DNA of 64,000 nt from Listeria sp. PSOL-1 (GTDB taxonomy: Bacteria > Bacillota > Bacilli > Lactobacillales > Listeriaceae): NCBI RefSeq assembly GCF_902806445.1, contig NZ_LR760298.1, forward strand, positions 1,922,001 through 1,986,000, written 5' to 3'. Both the position numbers and the translations under genes were made by a program. How positions within the stretch are numbered: position 1 is the first letter of the stretch; every line of letters begins with the position of its first letter. The notes under the pieces were generated by a model. That model searched no databases. It was not told where the DNA came from and saw only the letters and a list, made by a program, of their open reading frames with translations. Shown here one piece after another: positions 1 to 12,438 of the stretch.

Positions 1-1030
1 GCTTAATCCTCGCTATGTTTTTGATACTTTTGTTATTGGTTCTGGGAATCGCTTTGCTCATGCAGCTTCACTCGCGGTAGCAGAAGCTCCAGCAAAAGCC
101 TATAATCCACTTTTTATTTATGGAGGTGTAGGCCTTGGTAAAACACATTTAATGCATGCAGTCGGTCATTATGTTCAACAACATAAAAAAAATGCTAAAG
201 TGATGTATTTATCAAGTGAAAAATTTACGAATGAGTTTATTAGTTCCATCCGCGATAACAAAACGGAAGAATTTCGCACAAAATATCGAAATGTAGATAT
301 TTTACTCATTGATGACATTCAATTTTTAGCTGGAAAAGAAGGGACACAAGAAGAATTTTTCCATACGTTTAATACACTTTATGACGAACAAAAGCAAATT
401 ATTATTTCAAGTGATCGTCCACCTAAAGAAATTCCAACACTTGAAGATCGTCTTCGTTCTCGCTTTGAATGGGGACTTATAACGGATATTACACCCCCTG
501 ACTTAGAAACACGGATTGCTATTTTACGTAAAAAAGCTAAAGCTGATGGGCTAGATATACCAAATGAAGTCATGCTTTATATTGCTAATCAAATCGATAG
601 CAATATTCGTGAACTCGAAGGCGCACTGATTCGTGTCGTTGCCTACTCATCACTTGTAAATAGAGATATCACTGCAGGGCTCGCAGCTGAAGCGCTAAAA
701 GATATTATTCCTACTACGAAGTCAACTGTAATTACGATCAAAGATATCCAAGAAGCTGTTGGAAAATACTTCCAAGTTCAACTAGATGATTTTAAAGCTA
801 AAAAACGGACGAAAAGTATTGCTTTTCCTAGACAAATTGCTATGTATATGTCCCGTGAACTAACAGATGCCTCACTTCCTAAGATTGGTGATGAATTTGG
901 CGGCCGTGACCATACAACGGTTATCCATGCACATGAAAAAATTACCCAAATGTTGAAAAATGATCAGGTTTTAAAAAATGACATCGCAGAAATTGAAAAA
1001 ACATTACGCAAAGCTGGTTCTCTTTTTTAA
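1..1030 (+). CDS. dnaA: Chromosomal replication initiator DnaA (5' end outside window)
   Basis: DnaA is the AAA+ initiator that binds DnaA boxes and melts oriC. The reading frame is open from base 2, so the N-terminal domain and the true start lie upstream; the first ATG in the window (152) is internal. The Walker A loop (GGVGLGKTH) lies near 124-150 and the Walker B region (LLIDDIQFL) near 301-330. The C-terminal box-recognition helix with [11 protein letters not shown] lies near 898-930. The gene ends just before the DnaA-box cluster, as in other Firmicutes. Identity is certain; only the 5' end is missing. Confidence 0.98.
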   Translation, partial: LNPRYVFDTFVIGSGNRFAHAASLAVAEAPAKAYNPLFIYGGVGLGKTHLMHAVGHYVQQHKKNAKVMYLSSEKFTNEFISSIRDNKTEEFRTKYRNVDILLIDDIQFLAGKEGTQEEFFHTFNTLYDEQKQIIISSDRPPKEIPTLEDRLRSRFEWGLITDITPPDLETRIAILRKKAKADGLDIPNEVMLYIANQIDSNIRELEGALIRVVAYSSLVNRDITAGLAAEALKDIIPTTKSTVITIKDIQEAVGKYFQVQLDDFKAKKRTKSIAFPRQIAMYMSRELTDASLPKIGDEFGGRDHTTVIHAHEKITQMLKNDQVLKNDIAEIEKTLRKAGSLF

Positions 1031-1215
1031 TACAGCCTTGTGGATATTGTGGATAATAAAATACAAGTTATGCACAGTTTATTAACATGTGGAAAACTTT
1101 AATTTTCCTTCTTTAAACTAACTTATCCACAAATCCACAAGACCTACTACTATTACTACGATTTTTTAATACTTAATTAAAGGTTTTCCAAAAAATTTAA
1201 AAGTGGAGGTTAATC
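1031..1215. other. oriC: oriC: DnaA-box cluster and unwinding region between dnaA and dnaN
   Basis: Several DnaA boxes are visible: TGTGGATAA at 1048-1056, a one-mismatch copy at 1039-1047, TTATGCACA at 1068-1076, TGTGGAAAA at 1088-1096, and TTATCCACA at 1123-1131 followed by AATCCACAA. Directly after these is a trinucleotide run (CTACTACTATTACTAC, about 1144-1159) and then an AT-rich stretch. This is the arrangement of the Bacillus subtilis basal unwinding system: DnaA box, then DnaA-trio, then the duplex unwinding element. The dnaN ribosome binding site (GGAGG) closes the region. B. subtilis has a second box cluster upstream of dnaA, which would be outside this window. Confidence 0.9.
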
Positions 1216-2361
1216 ATGAAATTTGTAATTCAACGAGATCGTTTAGTACTTGCTGTAAATGAAGTAACGCGAGCTATTTCTTCTAGAACAACCATTCCGA
1301 TTTTAACAGGGATAAAAATAGAGGTTAATGATGAAGGAGTGACCCTTACAGGTAGTGATTCAGATATTTCAATTGAAGCCTTTATTCCTTTAATTGAAAA
1401 TGATGAAATTCTAGTCGAAGTTGAAACTTTTGGAGGGATCGTTTTACAATCCAAATATTTTGGAGATATTATTCGTCGTTTACCTGATGAGAATGTTGAA
1501 ATTGAAGTGACAACAAATAATCAAACGACCATTTGTTCCGGCCAAGCTTTTTTCACATTAAACGGTCTAGATGTTATGGAATATCCTAAATTACCAGAAG
1601 TTACAGATGGCAAAAAGATTTCAATTCCAATCAATGTACTTAAAAATATTGTTCGCCAAACAGTTTTTGCTGTTTCAGCAATTGAGGTTCGGCCTGTACT
1701 TACCGGTGTAAATTGGATAATAAAAAGTAACCAGCTTACAGCAGTCGCAACAGATAGTCATCGTCTAGCTTTGCGTGAAATTCCGTTAGAAAATGAAGCA
1801 CAAGAGGAATATAATATTGTTATTCCGGGAAAAAGTTTATCAGAATTAAATAAAATTCTTGATGAAGCAACTGAATCGATTGAAATGGTTCTTGCAAGTA
1901 ATCAAATTCTTTTTAAAATGAAGAATCTGCTGTTCTATTCACGGCTGCTTGAAGGAAGCTACCCAGATACATCACGCTTAATTCCTACAGAGTCAAAATC
2001 TGAATTAGTTATTAATGCAAAATCATTTTTACAAGCGATTGATCGTGCTTCCCTACTTGCTCGTGAAAATCGTAATAATGTCATCAAACTTGCAACGCTT
2101 GAAAATGGTCAAGTGGAAATTTCATCGAATTCTCCTGAGGTAGGTAATGTCTCAGAAAAACTGTTTAGTCAAAGTTTTACAGGTGAAGACTTAAAAATTT
2201 CATTCAATGGGAAATACATGATGGATGCACTAAGAGCATTTGATGGTGATGATGTTCAAATCTCTTTTTCAGGCACAATGAGACCGTTTGTCCTTAGACC
2301 ACGTGATGCTACGAACCCCAATGAAATTTTACAATTGATTACCCCTGTTCGGACATATTAA
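1216..2361 (+). CDS. dnaN: DNA polymerase III beta subunit (sliding clamp)
   Basis: This 381-residue protein matches the usual clamp length. It begins MKFVIQRDRLVLAVNEV and ends with the conserved LQLITPVRTY clamp terminus. The family forms a ring dimer around DNA that tethers replicative polymerase and binds mismatch-repair and ligase partners. The start ATG follows GTGGAGGT at a normal distance. It follows oriC and dnaA and ends in a strong terminator. No anomaly seen. Confidence 0.98.
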   Translation: MKFVIQRDRLVLAVNEVTRAISSRTTIPILTGIKIEVNDEGVTLTGSDSDISIEAFIPLIENDEILVEVETFGGIVLQSKYFGDIIRRLPDENVEIEVTTNNQTTICSGQAFFTLNGLDVMEYPKLPEVTDGKKISIPINVLKNIVRQTVFAVSAIEVRPVLTGVNWIIKSNQLTAVATDSHRLALREIPLENEAQEEYNIVIPGKSLSELNKILDEATESIEMVLASNQILFKMKNLLFYSRLLEGSYPDTSRLIPTESKSELVINAKSFLQAIDRASLLARENRNNVIKLATLENGQVEISSNSPEVGNVSEKLFSQSFTGEDLKISFNGKYMMDALRAFDGDDVQISFSGTMRPFVLRPRDATNPNEILQLITPVRTY

Positions 2362-2368
2362 ATTACTT

Positions 2369-2404
2369 AGGGTTTTGGCTGACATTTGCCAAAACCCTTT
2401 TTTA
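2369..2404 (+). terminator. Rho-independent terminator after dnaN
   Basis: An 11-bp perfect stem (AGGGTTTTGGC / GCCAAAACCCT) with an 8-nt loop is followed by a T run. The remaining bases up to the next gene are AT-rich with no other clear signal. Confidence 0.9.
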
Positions 2405-2584
2405 TATAAAGTACTTTCAATATAACGCCATAGAAGCCGTTATGTTTCTTTTTATATAAAAATAATATCCCCCCATTATTTTCGTTAAAAAAGCGAATAA
2501 ACCTCATAGCATGAAAAATTCTTTGTATTATTGTTAAAACTTTAGTAAAATAAGAGATGTGATAAAAAGATTGGATGTGACATT

Positions 2585-2803
2585 TTGGCTGATATAGTAA
2601 AAATTGATCGTGAATATGTGACACTTGGACAATTACTTCAAATGATCGAAGTTGTGCAAAGTGGTGGGATGGCTAAAGTATTCTTAGCTGAACATCCGAT
2701 TTACATTAATGGTGAACAGGATAACAGACGCGGAAGAAAACTACGTAACGGAGACGTAGTGTTGATTCCAAGCAAAGGAAAAGTAAAAATTGAACAATCC
2801 TAA
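2585..2803 (+). CDS. yaaA: S4-domain RNA-binding protein YaaA
   Basis: A 72-residue S4-like RNA-binding protein with the conserved core GGMAKVFLAEHPIYINGE followed by DNRRGRKLRNGD. It sits between dnaN and recF, the standard position in Bacillales. In B. subtilis the homologue is linked to ribosome assembly. The start appears to be TTG at 2585; upstream only a weak GGATGTGA resembles a ribosome binding site. recF follows after 16 bases, so the two are probably co-transcribed. Confidence 0.88.
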   Translation: MADIVKIDREYVTLGQLLQMIEVVQSGGMAKVFLAEHPIYINGEQDNRRGRKLRNGDVVLIPSKGKVKIEQS

Positions 2804-2819
2804 AAAAGGAATTTAAAAC

Positions 2820-5905
<3,086 letters not shown>

Positions 5906-6021
5906 TTATTACCCGGGAAATAATCTTGAAAAATGAGATTGATTTGTTTTGGACTTTATATCGTTTTTTATTTTAAGATGATATTATTTCTCGAAAATTA
6001 GAAAGGGAGGTTTCGCTAAAC

Positions 6022-8550
6022 ATGGCAGAAACACCGAATCATAGAGTATCAGAAGTAAATTTAAATAAGGAAATGCGCGATTCATTCTTGGATTATGCGA
6101 TGAGTGTTATTGTCTCACGTGCGCTTCCTGATGTTCGTGACGGTTTAAAACCAGTTCATCGCCGTATTTTATATGCAATGAATGACTTAGGAATGACATC
6201 TGATAAAGCTCATAAAAAATCTGCACGTATTGTTGGTGAAGTAATTGGTAAATATCACCCACATGGTGATAGTGCTGTTTATTTCACAATGGTCCGAATG
6301 GCACAAGATTTTAGTTATCGAAATATGTTAGTTGATGGGCACGGTAATTTTGGTTCTGTAGATGGTGATATGGCAGCTGCCATGCGTTATACAGAAGCGC
6401 GGATGTCAAGAATTTCAATGGAACTATTGCGTGATATCAATAAAGATACAATCGATTATACAGAGAACTATGATGGATCAGAAAAAGAGCCCGTTATTTT
6501 ACCAGCTCGTTTTCCTAATCTATTAGTTAATGGCTCTTCAGGAATTGCGGTTGGGATGGCGACAAATATTCCAACGCACCACCTAGGTGAAGTAATCGAC
6601 GGTGTCCTTGCATTGAGTCATGATCCTGATATCACCATTCAAGAATTGATGGAATATATTCCAGGACCAGACTTCCCTACTGCTGGTATGATTATTGGTA
6701 GAAGTGGAATTAGACGGGCATATGAATCTGGTCGTGGTTCCATTACTGTTCGTGCTCGGGTTGACATTGAAGAAAAAAATAATGGAAAAGAAACCATTAT
6801 TATTACTGAACTTCCCTATCAGGTAAATAAAGCACGCTTAATTGAAAGAATCGCTGAACTTGCACGTGAAAAGAAAATTGATGGAATTACGGATTTAAAT
6901 GATGAATCTGATCGTTCAGGTATGCGTATCGTTATTGAAGTGAGACGTGATATTAGTGCTAGTGTTGTAGTGAATAATCTATATAAAATGACTGCTTTAC
7001 AAACTACTTTTGGTATTAATATGTTGGCGCTTGTTGATAAGCATCCTAGAATCTTAAATCTTAAACAGATTCTCTATTATTATTTGGAACATCAAAAAGT
7101 TGTCATTCGTAGACGTACGGAATTTGAGCTCCGTAAAGCAGAAGCACGAGCTCATATTTTAGAGGGATTACGAATTGCTTTATATAATATTGATGCTGTC
7201 ATTGCTTTAATTCGCGGCTCAAAAACAACAGAAGCTGCTAAAGAAGGTTTAATGACGCAATTTAGCCTCTCTGATAAGCAGGCACAAGCGATTCTTGATA
7301 TGCGTTTACAACGACTAACCGGTCTAGAACGTGAAAAAATTGAAGAAGAATATCAAAATCTAATGACGCTTATCCATGATTTAAAAGCGATTTTAGCGGA
7401 TGAAGAACGTATTTTACAAATCATTCGTGAAGAACTAGAAGAAATTAAAAATAAATATGCAGATAAACGCCGCACAGAAATTTTGACAGGTGACTTGGTA
7501 AGCATTGAAGACGAAGATTTAATTCCTGAAGAAGAAGTGGCAATTACATTAACAAAAAAAGGCTATATTAAACGTTTACCACTTTCTACTTATCGTAGTC
7601 AACGCCGCGGAGGTCGCGGGGTTCAAGGCATGTCTACGCATGAAGATGATTTTGTTGAACATCTTGTTGCAACGAGTACACATGATACATTGTTATTTTT
7701 TACAAATACTGGAAAAGTATATCGAGCAAAAGGTTATGAAATTCCTGAATATGGGCGTACTGCAAAAGGAATTCCTATCATTAATTTATTAGGTATCGAA
7801 AGCCAAGAACAAGTCAATGCAGTCATTAATTTAAGCGAGTTTGGGGATAACAACTATCTGTTTTTCACAACAAAATATGGTGTTGTGAAACGGACTACAT
7901 TATCACAATTTGAGAAAATTCGTCAAAGTGGTTTACGTGCTGTTGAATTACGTGAAAATGATGAATTAATTGCTGTTCAAATGACAGATGGAGCTAAGAA
8001 AATTATTATTGCAACAAAAGAAGGACAATCCATTTACTTTAAAGAAACGGATATTCGTGTTATGGGAAGAACTGCAGCTGGTGTAAGAGGTATTCGTTTA
8101 CGCGAACATGATGAGGTAATTGGTATGGATATCTTAGAAGATAATGAAAAAGTTCTTGTTGTTACTGAAAAAGGTTACGGAAAACAAACATCAGCAGATC
8201 AATACCCTCTTCGTGGTCGTGGTGGTATGGGTGTTAAAACTGTTTCAATTACAGAAAAAAACGGGGCACTTGTTGCTATGAAGACAGTAATAGGTGATGA
8301 AGATCTAATGCTTATCACAAACAATGGTGTTTTAATTCGCTTCGAAGTCAATACCGTTTCGCAAACTGGCCGTAGCGCTATGGGTGTGAAACTGATCCGC
8401 ATTGACGAAAGTGAAAAAGTAGCTACGGTTGCTAAAGTTCCAAAAGAAGATGAAGAATTAGTAGAACAAAAAGTTGCAGACGAAGCACAGGTTCTGACAA
8501 CTGAAGTACCAGATGAAAGTTTTGAAGATAATCCGGATGAGGATATTTAA
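6022..8550 (+). CDS. gyrA: DNA gyrase subunit A
   Basis: This 842-residue breakage-reunion subunit carries the catalytic tyrosine in MRYTEARMS (about Y123), the GyrA box ([10 protein letters not shown]) and a C-terminal beta-pinwheel, ending in an acidic tail. A strong GGGAGG ribosome binding site precedes the ATG. The quinolone-determining region reads [12 protein letters not shown]: Ser84 is present, but position 88, usually Asp or Glu, is Phe. Listeria are known for intrinsic nalidixic acid resistance, and this residue may contribute. Confidence 0.98.
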   Translation: MAETPNHRVSEVNLNKEMRDSFLDYAMSVIVSRALPDVRDGLKPVHRRILYAMNDLGMTSDKAHKKSARIVGEVIGKYHPHGDSAVYFTMVRMAQDFSYRNMLVDGHGNFGSVDGDMAAAMRYTEARMSRISMELLRDINKDTIDYTENYDGSEKEPVILPARFPNLLVNGSSGIAVGMATNIPTHHLGEVIDGVLALSHDPDITIQELMEYIPGPDFPTAGMIIGRSGIRRAYESGRGSITVRARVDIEEKNNGKETIIITELPYQVNKARLIERIAELAREKKIDGITDLNDESDRSGMRIVIEVRRDISASVVVNNLYKMTALQTTFGINMLALVDKHPRILNLKQILYYYLEHQKVVIRRRTEFELRKAEARAHILEGLRIALYNIDAVIALIRGSKTTEAAKEGLMTQFSLSDKQAQAILDMRLQRLTGLEREKIEEEYQNLMTLIHDLKAILADEERILQIIREELEEIKNKYADKRRTEILTGDLVSIEDEDLIPEEEVAITLTKKGYIKRLPLSTYRSQRRGGRGVQGMSTHEDDFVEHLVATSTHDTLLFFTNTGKVYRAKGYEIPEYGRTAKGIPIINLLGIESQEQVNAVINLSEFGDNNYLFFTTKYGVVKRTTLSQFEKIRQSGLRAVELRENDELIAVQMTDGAKKIIIATKEGQSIYFKETDIRVMGRTAAGVRGIRLREHDEVIGMDILEDNEKVLVVTEKGYGKQTSADQYPLRGRGGMGVKTVSITEKNGALVAMKTVIGDEDLMLITNNGVLIRFEVNTVSQTGRSAMGVKLIRIDESEKVATVAKVPKEDEELVEQKVADEAQVLTTEVPDESFEDNPDEDI

Positions 8551-8582
8551 GAATAAAAGCAAATTTAGCAGATAAAGAGATT

Positions 8583-8625
8583 AGCGACAAGCGTTCGTGT
8601 TCAGAGCGCTTGTCGCTTTGTTTTG
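8583..8625 (+). terminator. Terminator after gyrA; short member of a hairpin-repeat family
   Basis: A perfect 11-bp stem (AGCGACAAGCG / CGCTTGTCGCT) with a 13-nt loop is followed by TTTGTTTT. The arm AGCGACAAGCG recurs in the longer hairpin repeats at 16478, 21141 and 36171, so this terminator belongs to the same sequence family. Confidence 0.85.
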
Positions 8626-9294
8626 TGCTAATTTATAAGTAAACGTATAATTTCCTTATTTTTCTGATCTAAAATGATTAGAAAAATCTGCCCTATTTTC
8701 ATGAATGTGCAATAACTTGAAGTTTGTCTTTATCGGGCTCTTCATCGGACATTTTCTCTTTTAAAAAAGCTTATTTTTGGTATAAATACAAGCTTATCCC
8801 TTGATTTGCAACGCTTATTAGCTTGAACTCATAAATATGATAAAAATATGACAAATTAGAAAAATTTTATTTTATTGCTTTGATTGATCTGGAAATTAAT
8901 AAAACTTCTTGTTATAGTAAATTTGTTATCCATTATTTGAAAAATAAATTATCGAAACGTAGTTTTTTAATCTAAAAAAATTTACATAGAAAAACCGATA
9001 GCTTAAAATCATAACATTTTTCACTATACTCAAAAAATCCATTTTTACTTTTTAATATGAATTAGATGATAAACTTTTAAATTAAATATTTTAAAAAGAG
9101 ATATTTTTGAATTTTTCCAAAACTATTCTCTTTTACAGCTTTTGGTAGTCTTATACCGATTGATAATAAATTTATAAAATAGTTCAAAGGCCTAAGTTTA
9201 TTGCTTCAAATCCAGCTTTTACTTTAATGATAGCTGTGTAAGTATATAAAAAGAATAAATATTCTGTTTTTTGTACAAACGACATTCTCTCAAG
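8626..9294. other. AT-rich intergenic stretch, no gene seen
   Basis: About 670 bases between gyrA and the adhesin gene. It is very AT-rich, with short inverted repeats but no reading frame with a ribosome binding site, no tRNA and no recognisable riboswitch. It presumably holds the promoter of the downstream adhesin gene; I could not identify a convincing -35/-10 pair. Confidence 0.5.
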
Positions 9295-9307
9295 TAAGGA
9301 GGTGATC
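9295..9307 (+). promoter_or_regulatory. Extended Shine-Dalgarno sequence in the leader, not attached to an ORF
   Basis: TAAGGAGGTGATC includes 12 bases fully complementary to the 3' end of 16S rRNA. It lies about 80 bases upstream of the adhesin start, which has its own AGGAGG site. No open frame of useful length follows: GTG inside the site stops after five more codons. A 12-codon frame at 9350-9388 overlaps the adhesin start but has no ribosome binding site. This resembles the 5' mRNA-stabilising STAB-SD of Bacillus thuringiensis cry genes (inference). Confidence 0.45.
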
Positions 9308-9384
9308 AAAAAACTAAGGTAAAAACAGCGTAAAGCCATCAAAGTTGATATGACAGGTGAAAAGATTTTTAGGAGGAAAGAATT

Positions 9385-11961
9385 ATGACAACAGGAAAGA
9401 ATCTAAGAAAAAAAACTTTACAAAAAGGTTTAATTATTGGGGTTAGTGTACTTACAGTTGGTAGCCAAGTAGTAAGCTTCTTACCAACTTCTGCTCTAGC
9501 TGCTGATAAAACTAACTTAGCTACTAAAAATACTTCGCAAACCAAAGCAGTAAAACCAAAAAGCGGAGATGTAGTTAACGTTGGAAATTATGCGGAATTT
9601 AAAGCAGCAATGCACGATACAGATGTTAGTGAAATTAATTTAACTGCAAATATTGAATTTCCTACGACTGCATCCTATACAGATATTTATGCTACGCATT
9701 CTGTAGTTGTTAACGGGAATGGCTATACAATTAATCAACATAAGTCAACGATTAATGGTCTTCATAGTTCTATAAATACAGTTGTTACTTTTAATAATGT
9801 TAAAATTATAGCAGATAATGTCGATGGTGATTATGCTTGGTATGGTATCGTATATTCAACGGTTGAAGGTTTTACAATTAATCTTAATAATGTCACTTAC
9901 AACGGTCCACAAGCTATCTTCAACACAAATGGTACAGTAAACATCTCAGGAACAACAAACCTTACAAGTCAAAAAGGTCAAGAAAACATGGAAGTTCGTA
10001 ACGTTAATTTTAAGAAAGATTCTAAAGTAAAATTAGCGACTCCATCAGGAACAGGTATTACTTCTTACGGGAAAGCTTCTGTTGTTTTTGAAGAAGGATC
10101 TGATGTTGAATTTAATAATGGCTCTCATCCTATTTATACAATAGGCGCAAACAGCAAGGTAGATATTCAAAAAAATGCAAAAGTTAAAATGAGTAGCAGA
10201 AATACAGGAATTTATATGGCTGGCGCTGGTTCTCGAGTAAATGTGGGACAAAATGCTATTTTTGATATTAAAAGTAGCGAAACTCGTGGTATTCAATTAG
10301 CATCTAGTGGGAATGTTATTTTCAAATCTGGATCTAAAGTGAATGTCTTAAGTAAACTAGCACCAATTTATCTAGTAGGTCTTGGCAAGTTTGACATCAT
10401 GGATAATGCAGAAGTAAACTTTACTACTGATGAGTACGCTGCTTATGCTGCTGTTGATAATAGTGAAATCAATATTCATGATGGAGCTAAAGTTAATTTT
10501 AATAGTAGAAATGGAGTCTATGTAGTAAACGGTGACTTTAACGTAGCAAGTAATGCAGAAGTAAAATTAGCGACAACAAATGAGGCTTACGCTTCAGCAC
10601 AACTTTATGCTAAAAATGTTTTTGTAAATCCAAATGCAACATTTAATGTAAAAGCTTCAAGAGCTTCAGATTATGCAATTTATTTAAAATATGGAAACTT
10701 TAGATTAAATGATGTTGCCGATTATGATGTTCGAGCACCAAAATCAACTGCACATGTTTTCTATTCTGAAGGAACTTCAACATTAAGCTTTGCAAATCAA
10801 ACTTTAGGTGTTTGGAACAAATCAAACATAACAAATGACCCAACTTATGCTTGGACTAATTTGACAGCGTCTTCTAAGATTGCTGGTTATGCATCAAGTA
10901 CAAATATTTCTGCAAACGATAACTTTAAAACACTTTTCCAAACAAATAATTATAATCGTATTGCTGGAACAAATTTAAAAGCGCCAGACTTAACTGTCGA
11001 TGAAGCAGCAGATAACAAAACGACCATTACTGGAACAACAACACCTGGTTCTACAATCAAAGCAATCATTGATGGAAAAACAATAACAGGTACAGTAGCA
11101 GACGATGGCAAATATTCAATTCCAACTGGTAAATTAGCAGCAGGGACAGAAGTCAAAGTGGTTGCTGCAAACAAAAATAAAGAAACAACAAAGACAGTAA
11201 CAGTAGCAGATAAAACAGCTCCAAACGCTCCAAGAGTGAACACAGTTAAAGAAACAGATACAGTAGTCACAGGTAGCGGAGAAAAAGGCGCTACAGTAAA
11301 AGTTAAACTTGAAGATGGTAGTGTGAAAACAGGGACAGTTGGCGAAGATGGAACTTTCTCAGTGACTATCCCAGCACAAGCTGGAGGAAAGAAAATTGTT
11401 GTTACTTTGACAGATAAAGATAACAATACTTCTTCACCAACAACTGTAACGGTAGCACAAGCACCAGTAGATCAAACTGTAACAATTAACCCAATGACAA
11501 AAAATGATAACACCGTAACGGGAACAGCACCAGCTAACGCAAAAGTACGAATCCTAATTAATGGTACGCCCGTCAATATAGTGTATGCTGATGAACATGG
11601 AAATTATAGCAAAGTTATTGGTAAACAAGCAGTGGGAGCCGTAGTAGGTGTTCAAATACAAAGCTCTTCAAGTGAGGGTGGCTATACTAATCCGGTAACA
11701 ACAGTTGTAAAAGCAGCTGATAGAACATTAACAATCAATGAAATGACAGCGACAGATACAACGGTTACAGGAACAGCACCAGCCAATGCCAAAGTTAGAA
11801 TTTTAGTTAACGGCGTACCAGTTAATGTAGTGTATGCTAATGACGATGGAAACTATAGTAAAGTAATTGGGGTACATGCAGCAGGAACAACAATAAGTGT
11901 TGAAAGACTTAACCCAATTAATAATCAATATACTGATCAAGTAACAACGATTGTAAAATAA
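9385..11961 (+). CDS. Secreted adhesin-like protein: pectate-lyase-like beta-helix plus Ig-like repeats
   Basis: An 858-residue exported protein. Residues 1-39 form a signal peptide (KKTLQKGLIIGVSVLTVGSQ, cleavage after ALA). Residues about 55-500 show repeated short beta strands with NVxFxxxSxVxL patterns, like the pectate-lyase-like adhesive domain of Listeria and enterococcal surface proteins. From about 535 to the end there are four Ig-like repeats; the last two share VTGTAPANAKVRIL and are near-duplicates. There is no LPXTG motif, GW module or C-terminal membrane anchor, so it is probably released or loosely wall-bound. AGGAGG precedes the ATG. The ligand is unknown. Confidence 0.8.
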   Translation: MTTGKNLRKKTLQKGLIIGVSVLTVGSQVVSFLPTSALAADKTNLATKNTSQTKAVKPKSGDVVNVGNYAEFKAAMHDTDVSEINLTANIEFPTTASYTDIYATHSVVVNGNGYTINQHKSTINGLHSSINTVVTFNNVKIIADNVDGDYAWYGIVYSTVEGFTINLNNVTYNGPQAIFNTNGTVNISGTTNLTSQKGQENMEVRNVNFKKDSKVKLATPSGTGITSYGKASVVFEEGSDVEFNNGSHPIYTIGANSKVDIQKNAKVKMSSRNTGIYMAGAGSRVNVGQNAIFDIKSSETRGIQLASSGNVIFKSGSKVNVLSKLAPIYLVGLGKFDIMDNAEVNFTTDEYAAYAAVDNSEINIHDGAKVNFNSRNGVYVVNGDFNVASNAEVKLATTNEAYASAQLYAKNVFVNPNATFNVKASRASDYAIYLKYGNFRLNDVADYDVRAPKSTAHVFYSEGTSTLSFANQTLGVWNKSNITNDPTYAWTNLTASSKIAGYASSTNISANDNFKTLFQTNNYNRIAGTNLKAPDLTVDEAADNKTTITGTTTPGSTIKAIIDGKTITGTVADDGKYSIPTGKLAAGTEVKVVAANKNKETTKTVTVADKTAPNAPRVNTVKETDTVVTGSGEKGATVKVKLEDGSVKTGTVGEDGTFSVTIPAQAGGKKIVVTLTDKDNNTSSPTTVTVAQAPVDQTVTINPMTKNDNTVTGTAPANAKVRILINGTPVNIVYADEHGNYSKVIGKQAVGAVVGVQIQSSSSEGGYTNPVTTVVKAADRTLTINEMTATDTTVTGTAPANAKVRILVNGVPVNVVYANDDGNYSKVIGVHAAGTTISVERLNPINNQYTDQVTTIVK

Positions 11962-12010
11962 TTCGATCCTAGAAACCATTAACAAGCAGGCATATACTAA
12001 CGAGATAAAT

Positions 12011-12142
12011 TAATAATAAGCGCTCACATTTGTGAACTTTGACAGACTTCCTTATTCTCATTACACGATTGGGTAAAAAACACCCTAAGACATCATTGTG
12101 GAACTTCTGACAAAATTCATCAATGGGGGGCGCTTATTCATT
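12011..12142. repeat. Long imperfect hairpin repeat (family copy 2)
   Basis: The outer arms AATAAGCGC / GCGCTTATT enclose an imperfect stem with a core beginning TTTGACAGACTTCC. The arm and core match hairpins at 18922, 21141 and 36171. It lies between the adhesin gene and the qox operon and may end transcription of the adhesin gene. Confidence 0.7.
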
Positions 12143-12289
12143 TTACTGTATTTAAATGGAGCGCTTTAACTTTTGGTATAAATGAAGTTTTTAAAGGCCC
12201 CTATTCATCTGAACTTACTTAGAAAAAGATTAACGCAACGAAATTAGGGTATCCACTAATAGTATGTGAAAAAATCATATGTCAGCTTT

Positions 12290-12318
12290 TTGAAAAAAAG
12301 AAAAAAATCCGCTATAAT
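12290..12318 (+). promoter_or_regulatory. Sigma-A promoter for the qox operon
   Basis: TTGAAA at 12290-12295 and TATAAT at 12313-12318 are spaced by 17 bases, a near-ideal vegetative promoter about 120 bases upstream of qoxA. Confidence 0.75.
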
Positions 12319-12342
12319 GTATAATGATGTGGACAGATTTAT

Positions 12343-12376
12343 ATTAAATAAGCTTTTGAGAAAGCGCTTATTTAAT
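12343..12376 (+). promoter_or_regulatory. Inverted repeat in the qox leader (possible operator)
   Basis: Perfect 11-base arms ATTAAATAAGC / GCTTATTTAAT are separated by 12 bases, 25 bases downstream of the -10 box. No T run follows, so it is not an ordinary terminator. It could be a repressor site or an mRNA structure. The central GAAAGCGCTT resembles part of a cre site but does not fit the consensus spacing. Confidence 0.5.
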
Positions 12377-12438
12377 AAATGAAGGGTATTTTGTATAAGA
12401 AATATACATGAAAATCTAACAGAAAAGAGGGGATTCGG

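Noticed and set aside
6865-6880. Second parS-like sequence (GCACGTGAAAAG)
   Set aside because: Too many mismatches to the 16-bp consensus and inside the gyrA coding sequence.
9350-9388. 12-codon leader peptide overlapping the adhesin start
   Set aside because: The ATGA overlap is attractive, but there is no ribosome binding site at a usable distance.
10950-11426. 158-codon minus-strand frame in the adhesin gene
   Set aside because: Val/Thr-rich mirror of the Ig-like repeats; no start signal.
12357-12372. cre-like sequence (GAAAGCGCTT) in the qox leader
   Set aside because: The spacing between TG and CG is two bases too long for the cre consensus; the inverted repeat explains it better.
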